From positions 124,001-188,000 of the forward strand of contig JAFLVK010000002.1 of assembly GCA_022508345.1 (NCBI GenBank): DNA of 64,000 nt. Reading direction: 5' to 3'. This document shows positions 51,265 through 59,082 of the stretch, piece by piece. Within the stretch, counting starts at the first letter, position 1. Every line of letters starts with the position of its first letter. Both the position numbers and the translations under genes were made by a program. The DNA is from Clostridiales bacterium. GTDB lineage: Bacteria > Bacillota > Clostridia > Christensenellales > CAG-314. The notes under the pieces are model-generated. The model worked only from the letters and a program-made list of their open reading frames with translations, did no database searches and was not told the origin of the DNA.

Positions 51265-51309
51265 TTACTACACCTTCCAATATATTTTGGTAAATTTATT
51301 GTAAAACAC

Positions 51310-51402
51310 TGACATAATATTGTCAAGTTAATGCTAAAAAATATCGAAAAAAGTTATAATAACTGACATATAGTTGGCATATTTAGTGTGCTACAATATA
51401 AT
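51310..51402 (+). promoter_or_regulatory. Promoter of the 57-aa gene with two WYL-type operator dyads
   Basis: Dyad 1 TGACATAATATTGTCA (51310-51325) is perfect at its arms. Dyad 2 TGACATATAGTTGGCA (51364-51379) has one mismatch. The promoter is TTGGCA (51374-51379), 17 bases, TATAAT (51397-51402), so dyad 2 covers the -35 box. Binding there would repress. Confidence 0.78.
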
Positions 51403-51431
51403 CACAAAAACAAGAAAAGGAGTAAAGAACC

Positions 51432-51605
51432 GTGAAATACAACTGCGAAAAGGAATTTGATTTGAAAGAGATATATCGCAAGCTGACAAGCTCCACAGCT
51501 CCGCAAATGGTAAAAGCAAGCAATTTCTTTGCTCCCGTTACCTTTGAACAATTTCAAGAACAAATGGAGCTTGCCATGCTCAAGCGCAAGCAAACCACAA
51601 ATTAA
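51432..51605 (+). CDS. Small 57-residue protein, unknown function
   Basis: Starts with GTG 51432 behind AAGGAG and a consensus promoter; product begins MKYNCEKEFDLKEIYRKLT and contains SNFFAPVTFEQFQEQMELAM, ending KRKQTTN. It is hydrophilic, with two predicted helices and one Cys. A terminator follows after 30 bases, so it is a complete transcription unit, probably controlled by the divergent WYL regulator. It is too short for standard gene calls but well supported by signals. Confidence 0.75.
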   Translation: MKYNCEKEFDLKEIYRKLTSSTAPQMVKASNFFAPVTFEQFQEQMELAMLKRKQTTN

Positions 51606-51633
51606 ACATTTCTCCATTCGGTAGACAGCAGAA

Positions 51634-51665
51634 AACCCCCTTTACACGAGGGGGTACGCATTTTT
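51634..51665 (+). terminator. Terminator of the 57-aa gene
   Basis: ACCCCC and GGGGGT stem with a 9-base loop, then GCATTTTT. Confidence 0.8.
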
Positions 51666-51702
51666 AAACAAGGATAATATTTAAATATATAAGGAAATAT
51701 TC

Positions 51703-51731
51703 CGTATTGCGAAGCTTATCACCGCCTCAAA
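51703..51731 (-). repeat. Fold-back repeat copy D (right end only), abutting the ddl stop
   Basis: On the minus strand the segment after the ddl stop reads TTTGAGGCGGTGATAAGC then TTCGCAATACGG, the right-end block of copies A and C. The left half is missing. It ends exactly at the stop codon at 51732. Confidence 0.7.
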
Positions 51732-52817
51732 TTATTTTTTCTTAATTCCGTTGCCCCCATTCAGCACCCCCGATTCGAAGGTATATACACGCTGTTGAAG
51801 TTCACGGTAATCGGCAATTGCCTGTTCCACAAGCGCTTCGCCGTATTGAGTGCGCGAGTAGCTTGCTTCCCACAGCCCGTAAGCTAACGAGCCGGGGGTT
51901 GTGTTTATTTCATTTACGTACAGCTTGCCCGTAGTTTTGTCGTACAGATAGTCCACGCGTATCACCCCACCGAAATTGAGCTTTGTGTAAATTTCCGAAG
52001 TCAACCGCTTCACTTCCTGAATGATCTTGTCCTCTACCGTTATTTTCTCCCGTTCGTACGCTTCGTTTGCTATGTATTTGTCGGCAAAGGTCAACACGTC
52101 GTGTATAGTTACGGGGCAATCAACTATGCTTGTGTGAACACCGCCTTGGGTCTTGAATGCTGCACAGTTAAGTTCGAAAAAGTCCGTCAGCGCCTCTTCA
52201 CACAGCACCTTGCTGTCGTAGCGCAATGCGTGTTGTAACGCTTGCTGCAGTTCGTTCACATCGTGCGCAACTTCAACGCCAATGCTCGAGCCCAACATTG
52301 AGGGCTTGACGATAATGGGAAAACCAATACCACCGCAATCCTTCATAAATTCCGACACGGAGTCCTTGGTCACCTCTACGCCGTATACGACAGGCATGTT
52401 GATATCCTTGAGCACCCTCTTGGTCAGCACCTTGTCCATTGCAATTGCGCTGGAGGTAATGTCCGAGCCCACAAGCGGAATACACGCCATTTGGCATAAC
52501 GCAGCTATGCAGCCGTCCTCACCGCTCATGCCGTGGCAACAGTTGACGGCAACGTCGATAGCAACTTGCTCCACCGAGAACCTGCCTTTGCGGATGGCAA
52601 TTTTCCCTTCGCCCAACAAAAAAGTAACTTTCTTTGTCAGCTTTTTCGTGATATGGTCGCGTGGTGTCCAGTCGTTGCCTGCAAGGTATGCGCAGTTGTT
52701 TTTGTCAAGGTAAACGCTGTAAATGTTGCCCTTGAAGTATCCCTTGGCAAGACATGCGGTAATGATGGAAATGTCATGCTCACAGCTTCTGCCACCGTAG
52801 ACAATCAAAATATTCAT
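51732..52817 (-). CDS. ddl: D-alanine-D-alanine ligase
   Basis: ATP-grasp ligase for the D-Ala-D-Ala dipeptide, 361 residues. N-terminal VYGGRSCEHDISIITA is the substrate loop; CCHGMSGEDGCIAALCQM, IVKPSMLGSSIGVEVA and VDYLYDKTTGKLYVNEINTTPGS are the ATP- and metal-binding blocks. The residues at the D-Ala site look normal, and nothing suggests a D-Ala-D-Lac enzyme, though this cannot be proven by eye. AAGGAGTGAATAA precedes the ATG, 12 bases after murF. Confidence 0.94.
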   Translation of the reverse strand: MNILIVYGGRSCEHDISIITACLAKGYFKGNIYSVYLDKNNCAYLAGNDWTPRDHITKKLTKKVTFLLGEGKIAIRKGRFSVEQVAIDVAVNCCHGMSGEDGCIAALCQMACIPLVGSDITSSAIAMDKVLTKRVLKDINMPVVYGVEVTKDSVSEFMKDCGGIGFPIIVKPSMLGSSIGVEVAHDVNELQQALQHALRYDSKVLCEEALTDFFELNCAAFKTQGGVHTSIVDCPVTIHDVLTFADKYIANEAYEREKITVEDKIIQEVKRLTSEIYTKLNFGGVIRVDYLYDKTTGKLYVNEINTTPGSLAYGLWEASYSRTQYGEALVEQAIADYRELQQRVYTFESGVLNGGNGIKKK

Positions 52818-52828
52818 TTATTCACTCC

Positions 52829-54295
52829 TTATATGTTCACAGTATCAGGCAGGTCGTTTTGGAATAGCAGTATTCCACCGTTAACATGTTGTGTTGCAAG
52901 CGACACCGCCTGTTTGAGGTCCTTTGCGTAAATCACCGTGCACGAGGTGTGTTTCAGCCCCTCTGCTAAGCTCTTGGCGTTGCGCCCCAACACCACGGCA
53001 ACACTGCACACACTGCCCAGCAGCTTGCCACACTGCACGTTCATTGCTTGGCGCTCTTTGCCGCACTCTACCAAGCCTTGCGTAATGACCACCTTGCAGC
53101 AGCTAAATTGCGCAAGCGTTTTGGTGCAGCTTGTTACGCCCACGATACTGCCGTTATAGCTGTCGTCCAGTATGTAACAGTTTGCGCCCTTTACAAGCTC
53201 CATGCGGTGTGGCGTTTGCTTGACGCGCGACACACATGCCAGGGTATCTTTCAGGCTTTGATTAAGCCGCAACACCGTTTGCAAGCACATTGCAAATGTG
53301 TCCCTTACGTAATCGGATATCTGGGGCAGCGTGACATCTGCTATTTCGTTTTCAATTTTTACTTCAAGGTGCGTTCCCTGCAAATCGACACTTGATACAG
53401 CAATCTGCAAGCCGTCATAGGACAGATATTTAGCGCAACTGCCCGCAGCGACATACTTTGACACAATTTCGTCCGCGCCGTTAAGCACACAAAAGCCATC
53501 GGCAGGAATATGCTCCACCAGCTCGCGTTTTGTCGCGACAATGATATCCAAGCTTTTGAATGTGGACAGATGCTGCGCGCACACGCCTGTAACAATTCCG
53601 TATTGAGGTTTGTACAGCTTGCACAGTTGAGCAATGTCACCGCGCCTACGCGCTCCAAATTCCAGTATTAGATATTTAGCTGTTGTCAAGTCCGTCCTGT
53701 TGATATAGGCGGCTATCCCAAGCGGAGTGTTGCAACTGCCTGTAGGCGTAATGCTGTCCATTAGCAAAGCTGACAGCATATCCTTGACGGAGGTTTTGCC
53801 GTAGCTACCCGTGATAGCAACAACTGTTACACCGCTTTTACACAGCTTGTCGCATGCAAGCTTCAGGTAATGTCGAGCAACTGCGGCATCAATCGGCAAA
53901 CATATCACCCAGGACACAAGCGTAAACATGGGTATCAACCACACGAAAAAGCTACTGTCCAGCAACACGCACAGCGCAATCAGGACGACCGCTTCCACAG
54001 CCAACATTCGCCAAATGCGCTTGGTAAGCTTGAGCGGACACTTGCGCTTTACCACGCAAACAGCTACTGCCAACACAGCATACAGCGCAAGGTTTATGTA
54101 GTAGTAACAATCCACATAAACATACAACAGTGTTGCAGCCAACTGTACCGCTACAAGCAACAGAAAGTACACGGACTTGTATATTTTGAAATATCCGCGC
54201 TGAGGACGGTAGCTTGCCGATTGCAACACCCTGAAACACTCGACGGACATCACTGTCAGGCACAGCGCAGAAATAACATCAACTGCTATTTGCAA
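52829..54295 (-). CDS. murF: MurF-like Mur ligase with N-terminal membrane domain
   Basis: A 488-residue Mur ligase; the standard MurF adds D-Ala-D-Ala to UDP-MurNAc-tripeptide. Here residues 1-140 contain four or five membrane helices (YFLLLVAVQLAATLLYVYV, INLALYAVLAVAVCVV, LAVEAVVLIALCVLL, FVWLIPMFTLVSWVIC). The catalytic part starts with the P-loop VAITGSYGKTSVKD at residues 159-172; EFGARRRGDIAQLCKLYKP and ILDDSYNGSIVG are MurF-typical. Start is TTG 54295 behind GGAGTAGC. It sits between a hydrolase and ddl, which supplies its substrate. Confidence 0.85.
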   Translation of the reverse strand: MQIAVDVISALCLTVMSVECFRVLQSASYRPQRGYFKIYKSVYFLLLVAVQLAATLLYVYVDCYYYINLALYAVLAVAVCVVKRKCPLKLTKRIWRMLAVEAVVLIALCVLLDSSFFVWLIPMFTLVSWVICLPIDAAVARHYLKLACDKLCKSGVTVVAITGSYGKTSVKDMLSALLMDSITPTGSCNTPLGIAAYINRTDLTTAKYLILEFGARRRGDIAQLCKLYKPQYGIVTGVCAQHLSTFKSLDIIVATKRELVEHIPADGFCVLNGADEIVSKYVAAGSCAKYLSYDGLQIAVSSVDLQGTHLEVKIENEIADVTLPQISDYVRDTFAMCLQTVLRLNQSLKDTLACVSRVKQTPHRMELVKGANCYILDDSYNGSIVGVTSCTKTLAQFSCCKVVITQGLVECGKERQAMNVQCGKLLGSVCSVAVVLGRNAKSLAEGLKHTSCTVIYAKDLKQAVSLATQHVNGGILLFQNDLPDTVNI

Positions 54296-54299
54296 AATG

Positions 54300-54998
54300 C
54301 TACTCCACGAAATTTTTTACAGTATTGGCAAAGGCAACAGGCGCACGGAAAAACGCGAAGTGATCCCCATCAATTGGAACAAGGCTACTGTTTTTAATGA
54401 GCTTGTTTAGCCGCTTTGCATGTGTCAGTGGCGTTGCCGTGTCCTCTCGCCCGTTGACGATAAGTACAGGGCACCTAACACGCTTGGCGTAGCATGACAA
54501 ATCGGCATTTATCACCTTGACAAATGTGGCACGCATCGAGGCAGAACAGCTGGCGTAATCAACGCTTGCGTACTTGGCGACGGGCTCGGTTTTTCTCAGC
54601 TTGGCAAGCAGCTTTGACATCTTGTACAATCTCACCTTCCACCACCGCGAAAGAGAAAATTTTCTAAGTCCGGCAGGCGAAACTAACAGCATTCGGGATA
54701 CCATCTCGGGGTGCTCTGCGGCAAGCACCAATGCAACACGACCTCCGAAGCTGTGCCCCACAAGGGTTACCCGTGTCAAATTGTGCTCCAATAAAAATTC
54801 TCTTAGCTTTGCTGCGTAATCCTCCACCGTAAAGCCTGCTGCGGGTGGCTGCTCACTTTTACCAAAGCCTGCAAAGTCCACCATGTAATTGGAGTAATTG
54901 GGAAGCTGCTTAACTACAGGTAAAAAGATACTTCCGTCACATCCCCATCCGTGCAAATACACTACGGGCTCGCCCTCTCCAAATTGCTCGAAATACAT
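54300..54998 (-). CDS. Alpha/beta hydrolase
   Basis: A 232-residue serine hydrolase: YLHGWGCDGSIF oxyanion region, nucleophile in VTLVGHSFGGRVAL, acid in LIVNGREDTATP and His in IDGDHFAFFRAP. It has no signal peptide. The start is taken as ATG 54998; GAGG lies 12 bases upstream, and 23 upstream codons are AT-rich and less protein-like. It is the first gene of an operon with murF and ddl (five-base gap), so a link to cell-wall metabolism is possible. Confidence 0.83.
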   Translation of the reverse strand: MYFEQFGEGEPVVYLHGWGCDGSIFLPVVKQLPNYSNYMVDFAGFGKSEQPPAAGFTVEDYAAKLREFLLEHNLTRVTLVGHSFGGRVALVLAAEHPEMVSRMLLVSPAGLRKFSLSRWWKVRLYKMSKLLAKLRKTEPVAKYASVDYASCSASMRATFVKVINADLSCYAKRVRCPVLIVNGREDTATPLTHAKRLNKLIKNSSLVPIDGDHFAFFRAPVAFANTVKNFVE

Positions 54999-55143
54999 AA
55001 ATCGCCCAAACCTCTTGCACTTGATATTGTATGAACAGAAACGCGCAATTGTGATGTTCTTCGACAATAATTTACAAATAATTTATTTGAAGATTGCACT
55101 TTACGCATACAGTAAAAAAATGTGACCAAACAAAAAAATAAAG

Positions 55144-55171
55144 AAAACGCTCTATTTTAGAGCGTTTTTAC
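55144..55171. terminator. Bidirectional terminator
   Basis: AAAACGCTCTA and TAGAGCGTTTT stem with a short loop. It lies past the end of rimI on the minus strand and upstream of the hydrolase operon. Confidence 0.85.
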
Positions 55172-55184
55172 ATGAAAAATGAAT

Positions 55185-55201
55185 ATTATGTCTGTAATAG
55201 T
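55185..55201 (+). repeat. 17-bp partial dyad, copy 4 of 4
   Basis: ATTATGTCTGTAATAGT, 13 bases after a terminator hairpin. See the copies at 3620, 13181 and 39522. Confidence 0.55.
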
Positions 55202-55238
55202 AATCGATTATACAGTATATTTGTGACTAATTTGACAT

Positions 55239-55700
55239 TTACTCGTTTGACAGAAGCGTTTTCACCATCGTGTAGGCATCGCGTGACGAGTACCTAGTGC
55301 GTCGGTAAAAGTTAACGCGTGTACCTTCAATTTCGTAACCGTTCTTTTTGTACATTTCAATAGCAGGCGTGTTGGCGACGTTTACCTCCAGCTCGCAGCG
55401 TTCGCAATCACTGTTTTTTGCAAGCTCGGCAACAGCTTCAAGCAGCCTTGTAGCAATGCCCTGCCTGCGATAGTCGGGCAACACTGCAATATTGCATATC
55501 TGCGCTTCTTCATACATCGTACGCACGCAAGCATATCCAACAATTTTGCCGTCCACTACTTCACCAAAAATGTGGGAGTAGTCATTGTGAAACTCTCCGA
55601 CAATATTATTTATCGTCCAGGCATCCTTGCCGAAACATACCTTTTCGATGTTGTGCAACTGAAATACAATAGGCATACTAAACTCTAGCTTTTTAATCAA
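55239..55700 (-). CDS. rimI: GNAT acetyltransferase, RimI type (ribosomal protein S18 N-acetyltransferase)
   Basis: About 153 residues, RimI length. The acetyl-CoA motif A is AVLPDYRRQGIATRLLEAV; ELEVNVANTPAIEMYKKNGYEIEGTRVNFY matches RimI motif B. The start is unclear: TTG 55709 is 3 bases after AGGAGG, TTG 55700 is 12 bases after, and ATG 55676 has none; I use 55700, which gives the normal N-terminal length. It follows tsaE-tsaB, a standard RimI neighbourhood, with repeat copy E between. Confidence 0.85.
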   Translation of the reverse strand: MIKKLEFSMPIVFQLHNIEKVCFGKDAWTINNIVGEFHNDYSHIFGEVVDGKIVGYACVRTMYEEAQICNIAVLPDYRRQGIATRLLEAVAELAKNSDCERCELEVNVANTPAIEMYKKNGYEIEGTRVNFYRRTRYSSRDAYTMVKTLLSNE

Positions 55701-55729
55701 TTGAACCAACTTCCTCCTATAACAAATTG

Positions 55730-55857
55730 TTTGAAAGTGCAGATGCGTGGTAGGTGGGCAACTGGTGGCAGTTGTCCGAAGGGAACGTACTTAAGCGTAC
55801 GTGACTAAGGCAATCTGACGCACGTAGCCCGCATTACACGATGGCTGTGCTTTCAAA
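55730..55857 (-). repeat. Fold-back repeat copy E (128 bp), overlapping the tsaB end
   Basis: Ends are TTTGAAAGTGCAGATGCG and, inverted, TTTGAAAGCACAGCCATC. The core contains CGTACTTAAGCGTACG, a hairpin. Both termini share TTTGAAAG in place of TTTGAGGC in other copies, so the two ends changed together. The first 24 bases on the minus strand code for the last residues of TsaB and its stop. Confidence 0.72.
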
Positions 55858-56424
55858 CTTCTCCTCCGCTTGTGAGCGCCGTATGTACAACGGCGTAAGA
55901 CTACCGTCGAACTGACCGCTACTAAAACGCTTGCGTATTAACTCTACTGCCCCGTCGAAGTAGTCCACGGCGCTATCCGCCCGCCCTGCATGAGAGACCC
56001 GCTCGTCATCGTAACTGACGAGGCAAGGGGCAACTCCGTTAGCGTAATCGGCGAAGTAGTAGCCGTTACCCGCGTCGACAATTGCGCTTCTGCGCGCGCC
56101 ACATTTGCTGGATACAGAGATAGCCTCCAAGCAGTTTACGCCGATCACAGGCAATTCTACGGCCGTACAGTAGCCCTTGACCGTTGACACGCCTATGCGA
56201 ATGCCCGTAAAACTACCTGGACCTATCGCACATGCGTATGCAGACAAATCAGCAAATTTTACGTTTGCCTTGTGTAACGCTTCCGTCACTTTGTCACACA
56301 ACATCTCGCTGTGATGCACACCGACAGCCTTTGCTGTTACGTCAGTTATTTTATTGTCCTCCACTACTGCAACTACCAAATCGGGCGTAGTGGTATCAAT
56401 GTACAGTATTTTCATTTTTGTCAT
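55834..56424 (-). CDS. tsaB: tRNA threonylcarbamoyladenosine biosynthesis protein TsaB
   Basis: A 196-residue ASKHA-fold partner of TsaD in t6A37 synthesis. N-terminal MKILYIDTTTPDLVVAVVED, then IGPGSFTGIRIGVSTVKGY (the family signature near residue 70) and VIGVNCLEAI. The C-terminal residues FESTAIV are read from fold-back repeat copy E, so the original end was altered. The ATG overlaps the tsaE stop by four bases; an ATG three codons later is also possible. Confidence 0.92.
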   Translation of the reverse strand: MTKMKILYIDTTTPDLVVAVVEDNKITDVTAKAVGVHHSEMLCDKVTEALHKANVKFADLSAYACAIGPGSFTGIRIGVSTVKGYCTAVELPVIGVNCLEAISVSSKCGARRSAIVDAGNGYYFADYANGVAPCLVSYDDERVSHAGRADSAVDYFDGAVELIRKRFSSGQFDGSLTPLYIRRSQAEEKFESTAIV

Positions 56425-56840
56425 TTAACAGTTATTTTTCGCCTGTTTTCGTCCAGCTTATCGATGGTAACGGAAATGCAGTTTCTCGGGAGCAAAGGCT
56501 TGATATTCTCACTCCACTCTATTGCAGAAACGGCGTGCAAGTCGTAGAAAAATTCGTCCAGCCCAAGTATCGCCACTTCTTCACTGTCCTCAATGCGGTA
56601 AAAGTCAAAGTGATTGAGTGTGAGACGTCCGTCGTAACTGTTGTGTAGCGCAAAGGTCGGGCTGGTGACAACATCGTCTACGTTGAGCCCCCTTGCAAGC
56701 CCCTTGACAAAATGCGTCTTGCCTGCGCCAAGATCACCGTGCAGCAAAAGCACTTCCCCGCCGCTAAAGCTTGCAGCAAGCTGCTCGGCGTAACTTTCCG
56801 TCTCCGCCACACTATTGGAAATAAATTCACGCTGTTCCAT
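56421..56840 (-). CDS. tsaE: tRNA threonylcarbamoyladenosine biosynthesis ATPase TsaE
   Basis: A 139-residue ATPase working with TsaB-TsaD. Walker A is [17 protein letters not shown] at residues about 34-50, followed by [25 protein letters not shown], where the Asp/Phe-rich block is typical of Tsa[21 protein letters not shown] closes the core. No ribosome site precedes the ATG, and the promoter -10 box ends 8 bases before it, so the mRNA is probably leaderless. First gene of tsaE-tsaB-rimI. Confidence 0.93.
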   Translation of the reverse strand: MEQREFISNSVAETESYAEQLAASFSGGEVLLLHGDLGAGKTHFVKGLARGLNVDDVVTSPTFALHNSYDGRLTLNHFDFYRIEDSEEVAILGLDEFFYDLHAVSAIEWSENIKPLLPRNCISVTIDKLDENRRKITVK

Positions 56841-56848
56841 ACGACAAT

Positions 56849-56877
56849 ATTGTACACCAAAATATAAAGATAATCAA
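56849..56877 (-). promoter_or_regulatory. Promoter of tsaE-tsaB-rimI
   Basis: On the minus strand TTGATT (56872-56877), 17 bases and TACAAT (56849-56854). Transcription should begin around 56841-56843, at or just before the ATG at 56840. Confidence 0.75.
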
Positions 56878-56952
56878 GTGTGTAGCATTAAAGCTTTGTT
56901 GCAAATATTTAGTGTATTGCTCATTCAATCTAGCAATCACACTAGCAATCAC

Positions 56953-56990
56953 GAAAAACACCTTACCGCAGTTTCGGTAAGGTGTTTCTA
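56953..56990. terminator. Terminator of ribU
   Basis: AAAACACCTTACC and GGTAAGGTGTTT pair in a long stem with a short GCAGTTTC-type loop, with T-rich sequence on both strands. Confidence 0.88.
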
Positions 56991-57036
56991 TTTACTTTAT
57001 TGTTATTTTTTCCTGTTTATCAACGGTATCTACTTG

Positions 57037-57795
57037 CTATTCATCCTGCGGTTCTTCCTCTGACGTACTTGCAACGGCTACCGATGATTTTTTGCGGGCG
57101 CCAAATTCCCAGTGCATAATGCGGGACAGTGGCTTGTAGATAAAGTATGTCAGTAGACATGTCAGCACGGTCTTAATTACGTTGAACAGAAGTGTCCACC
57201 ACAGCATTGGCATCATTGCTTCAATATCCTTAATACCGAACATTGGCAACAGCATGTACTGGTTACAGAACCACATTGCGATACAAAATGCTACACTGCT
57301 TACAATCAAAGATATTACCGCACCAAGTCTACCGCGACGGATAAGGTAAATCAAGCCTGCAATACCGGCGTAAAGAGTACCGCTGATAAAGTTTGACAGG
57401 TCGCCTACAAAGCCCGTGCTAGTGCCTCTCAAAAGCAGGCAAACACCGATTTTTGCTGCATTTATAACAATGCCTGTTATCGGTCCAAACATAAATGAGC
57501 CAAGTAATGTGGGCACATCTGATATGTTAAGTTTCAAATGCGGTACAGCCGGCAACAGGGGGAACTCAATGTACAGCAATACCACTGCAAGTGCTGTCAA
57601 CATGCTAACTTTTGTAAGATATGTAAGAGACTTGAATGTAACCTCTTGCGCATTTTCGCCCTTTACACTAAACTTACTACGCTTTTTGCCAACGATAAAG
57701 TAGATTGCTACACCAATTCCTATTGCAGCCAATACAACCGCAGCAGAAACAATCCATTCAATAGCAATTGTGCTCAGTGCCATCAGATTTAACAT
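57037..57795 (-). CDS. ribU: ECF transporter S component, riboflavin-type (RibU)
   Basis: Membrane substrate-binding subunit, 252 residues, with six membrane segments plus an extra N-terminal one. MLTALAVVLLYIEFPLLPAVPHLKLNISDVPTLLGSFMFGPITGI is the family core. The conserved LDxSD-like region is LNISDVPTLL. The FMN riboswitch directly upstream makes riboflavin the likely cargo. The N-terminal 45 residues carry an extra hydrophobic segment (WIVSAAVVLAAIGIGVAIYF) and the C-terminus an acidic tail. GGAGGTAAAATATT precedes the ATG. Confidence 0.92.
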   Translation of the reverse strand: MLNLMALSTIAIEWIVSAAVVLAAIGIGVAIYFIVGKKRSKFSVKGENAQEVTFKSLTYLTKVSMLTALAVVLLYIEFPLLPAVPHLKLNISDVPTLLGSFMFGPITGIVINAAKIGVCLLLRGTSTGFVGDLSNFISGTLYAGIAGLIYLIRRGRLGAVISLIVSSVAFCIAMWFCNQYMLLPMFGIKDIEAMMPMLWWTLLFNVIKTVLTCLLTYFIYKPLSRIMHWEFGARKKSSVAVASTSEEEPQDE

Positions 57796-57837
57796 AATAT
57801 TTTACCTCCGTTTATTTAAACAAATGTTCTTTGAAAC

Positions 57838-57866
57838 GAAAAGCCCCTGGGCATGACCCAAGGGCG
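57838..57866 (-). terminator. Expression-platform terminator of the FMN riboswitch
   Basis: On the minus strand GCCCTTGGG and CCCAGGGGC form a stem with a TCATG loop followed by TTTTCGTTT. It stands between the aptamer and ribU, as expected for transcription attenuation. Confidence 0.82.
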
Positions 57867-57894
57867 TAAAATATCCTGAAATTAAGATACTTCA

Positions 57895-58017
57895 ATTCTT
57901 TTCTCATCCGGACTATACCGTCGGCTCGGGAATTTCACCCGATCGGCGCAACAAGTTTTTATGTTGCGTTCATAGGCTTTAACTATCGGTGTGGATTTGC
58001 ACCACGCCCCAAAGAAT
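57895..58017 (-). promoter_or_regulatory. FMN (RFN) riboswitch
   Basis: The minus strand shows the RFN consensus in order: TTCTTTGGGGCGTGGTG, CAAATCCACACCG, GCCTATGA, a variable hairpin AACGCAAC...GTTGCG, GATCGGGTGAAATTCCCGA, GCCGACGGT, AGTCCGGATGAGAAAAGAA. It ends where the terminator region begins. FMN would shut off the riboflavin transporter. Confidence 0.96.
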
Positions 58018-58074
58018 TTATTTATTTGTGATTTAATTATACTACTGCTTTGTGATACTTGCAACTGTTTTGTA

Positions 58075-59070
58075 TCAATATTTGGAAAGATTATTTGCTA
58101 GTTCGTACAAAGCTACGTTTAGCCCCTTGGTTTTAGCAAGGGCTTCCACTATGTCTTCGTCGAAGATGGCGTCGTTGTGGACACCGATTGCGCGATTGGT
58201 AAGCCCATTCGCAAGGCACTGTACAGCGTGCGCACCCATGCGTATGCCTAGCAATCTGTCCTGCACGGTTGCGTCTCCGCTACGTTGCAGGTGTCCAAGC
58301 ACCATCGAACGGATGTTAATTTTCGGCATGCGAGTCAGGATATCCTCCATGATATAGTCGGCTTCCTTGCCCTTTACAAGCTCGCCACGGCTGCGAATAC
58401 CCTCCGCAACAAGAATGATATTGTCCAGCTTGCCCTTCTTGGCGTTGGCCTTTAGACGAGCAACAAGAGCTTCGGCATCGTAGCTGACTTCAGGCGTTAA
58501 CACAGCCTCTGCACCGCACACAAGCCCTGCGTACACTGCAATATCTCCGCAACGGTTACCCATAACTTCCACAACGCAAGTGCGGTCGTTACAGCTCATT
58601 GTATCCCTCAAATCCTTTACAGCATTTGCAACAATTGTTACCGCTGTGTCGAAGCCAAGGGTGTAATCTGTGTATGCAAGGTCGTTGTCGATGGTTCCGG
58701 GGATACCTATCGTCTTTATTCCGTACTGCGTGGACAAGGTTTTTGCACCTGCAAAGCTACCGTCGCCACCAATTACTACAAGCCCCTCAATGCCGTGCTT
58801 GTTTAGTGTTGCAACGGCACGTTGTTGCCCTTCCACCGTTTTCATTTCCAAGCAACGGGCAGTGCCAAGCACTGTACCGCCACGGTGAGCAATGCCTTCC
58901 ACGCTCTTTGCCGTGAGCTTGATGATGTCATCATTCATAAGGCCTTTGTAGCCGTTACGTATGCCGTAAACCTCAAAGCCATGTTGTAAACCGTATCTGA
59001 CTGTAGCGTAAATTGCGGCATTCATGCCTTGAGAGTCGCCACCGCTTGTCAAAACACCGATTCTTTTCAT
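58075..59070 (-). CDS. pfkA: ATP-dependent 6-phosphofructokinase
   Basis: Glycolytic kinase of 331 residues, family length. MKRIGVLTSGGDSQGMNAAI starts the fold; the nucleotide motif is VVIGGDGSFAGA (GGDG, not the GGDD of pyrophosphate enzymes); the catalytic loop is PGTIDNDLAYTDYTLGFDTA with the TIDND Asp. GGAG lies 11 bases before the ATG. It follows the GH20 gene by 12 bases, a two-gene operon that could link amino-sugar use with glycolysis. Confidence 0.96.
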   Translation of the reverse strand: MKRIGVLTSGGDSQGMNAAIYATVRYGLQHGFEVYGIRNGYKGLMNDDIIKLTAKSVEGIAHRGGTVLGTARCLEMKTVEGQQRAVATLNKHGIEGLVVIGGDGSFAGAKTLSTQYGIKTIGIPGTIDNDLAYTDYTLGFDTAVTIVANAVKDLRDTMSCNDRTCVVEVMGNRCGDIAVYAGLVCGAEAVLTPEVSYDAEALVARLKANAKKGKLDNIILVAEGIRSRGELVKGKEADYIMEDILTRMPKINIRSMVLGHLQRSGDATVQDRLLGIRMGAHAVQCLANGLTNRAIGVHNDAIFDEDIVEALAKTKGLNVALYELANNLSKY

Positions 59071-59082
59071 AAAGTAATTCTC

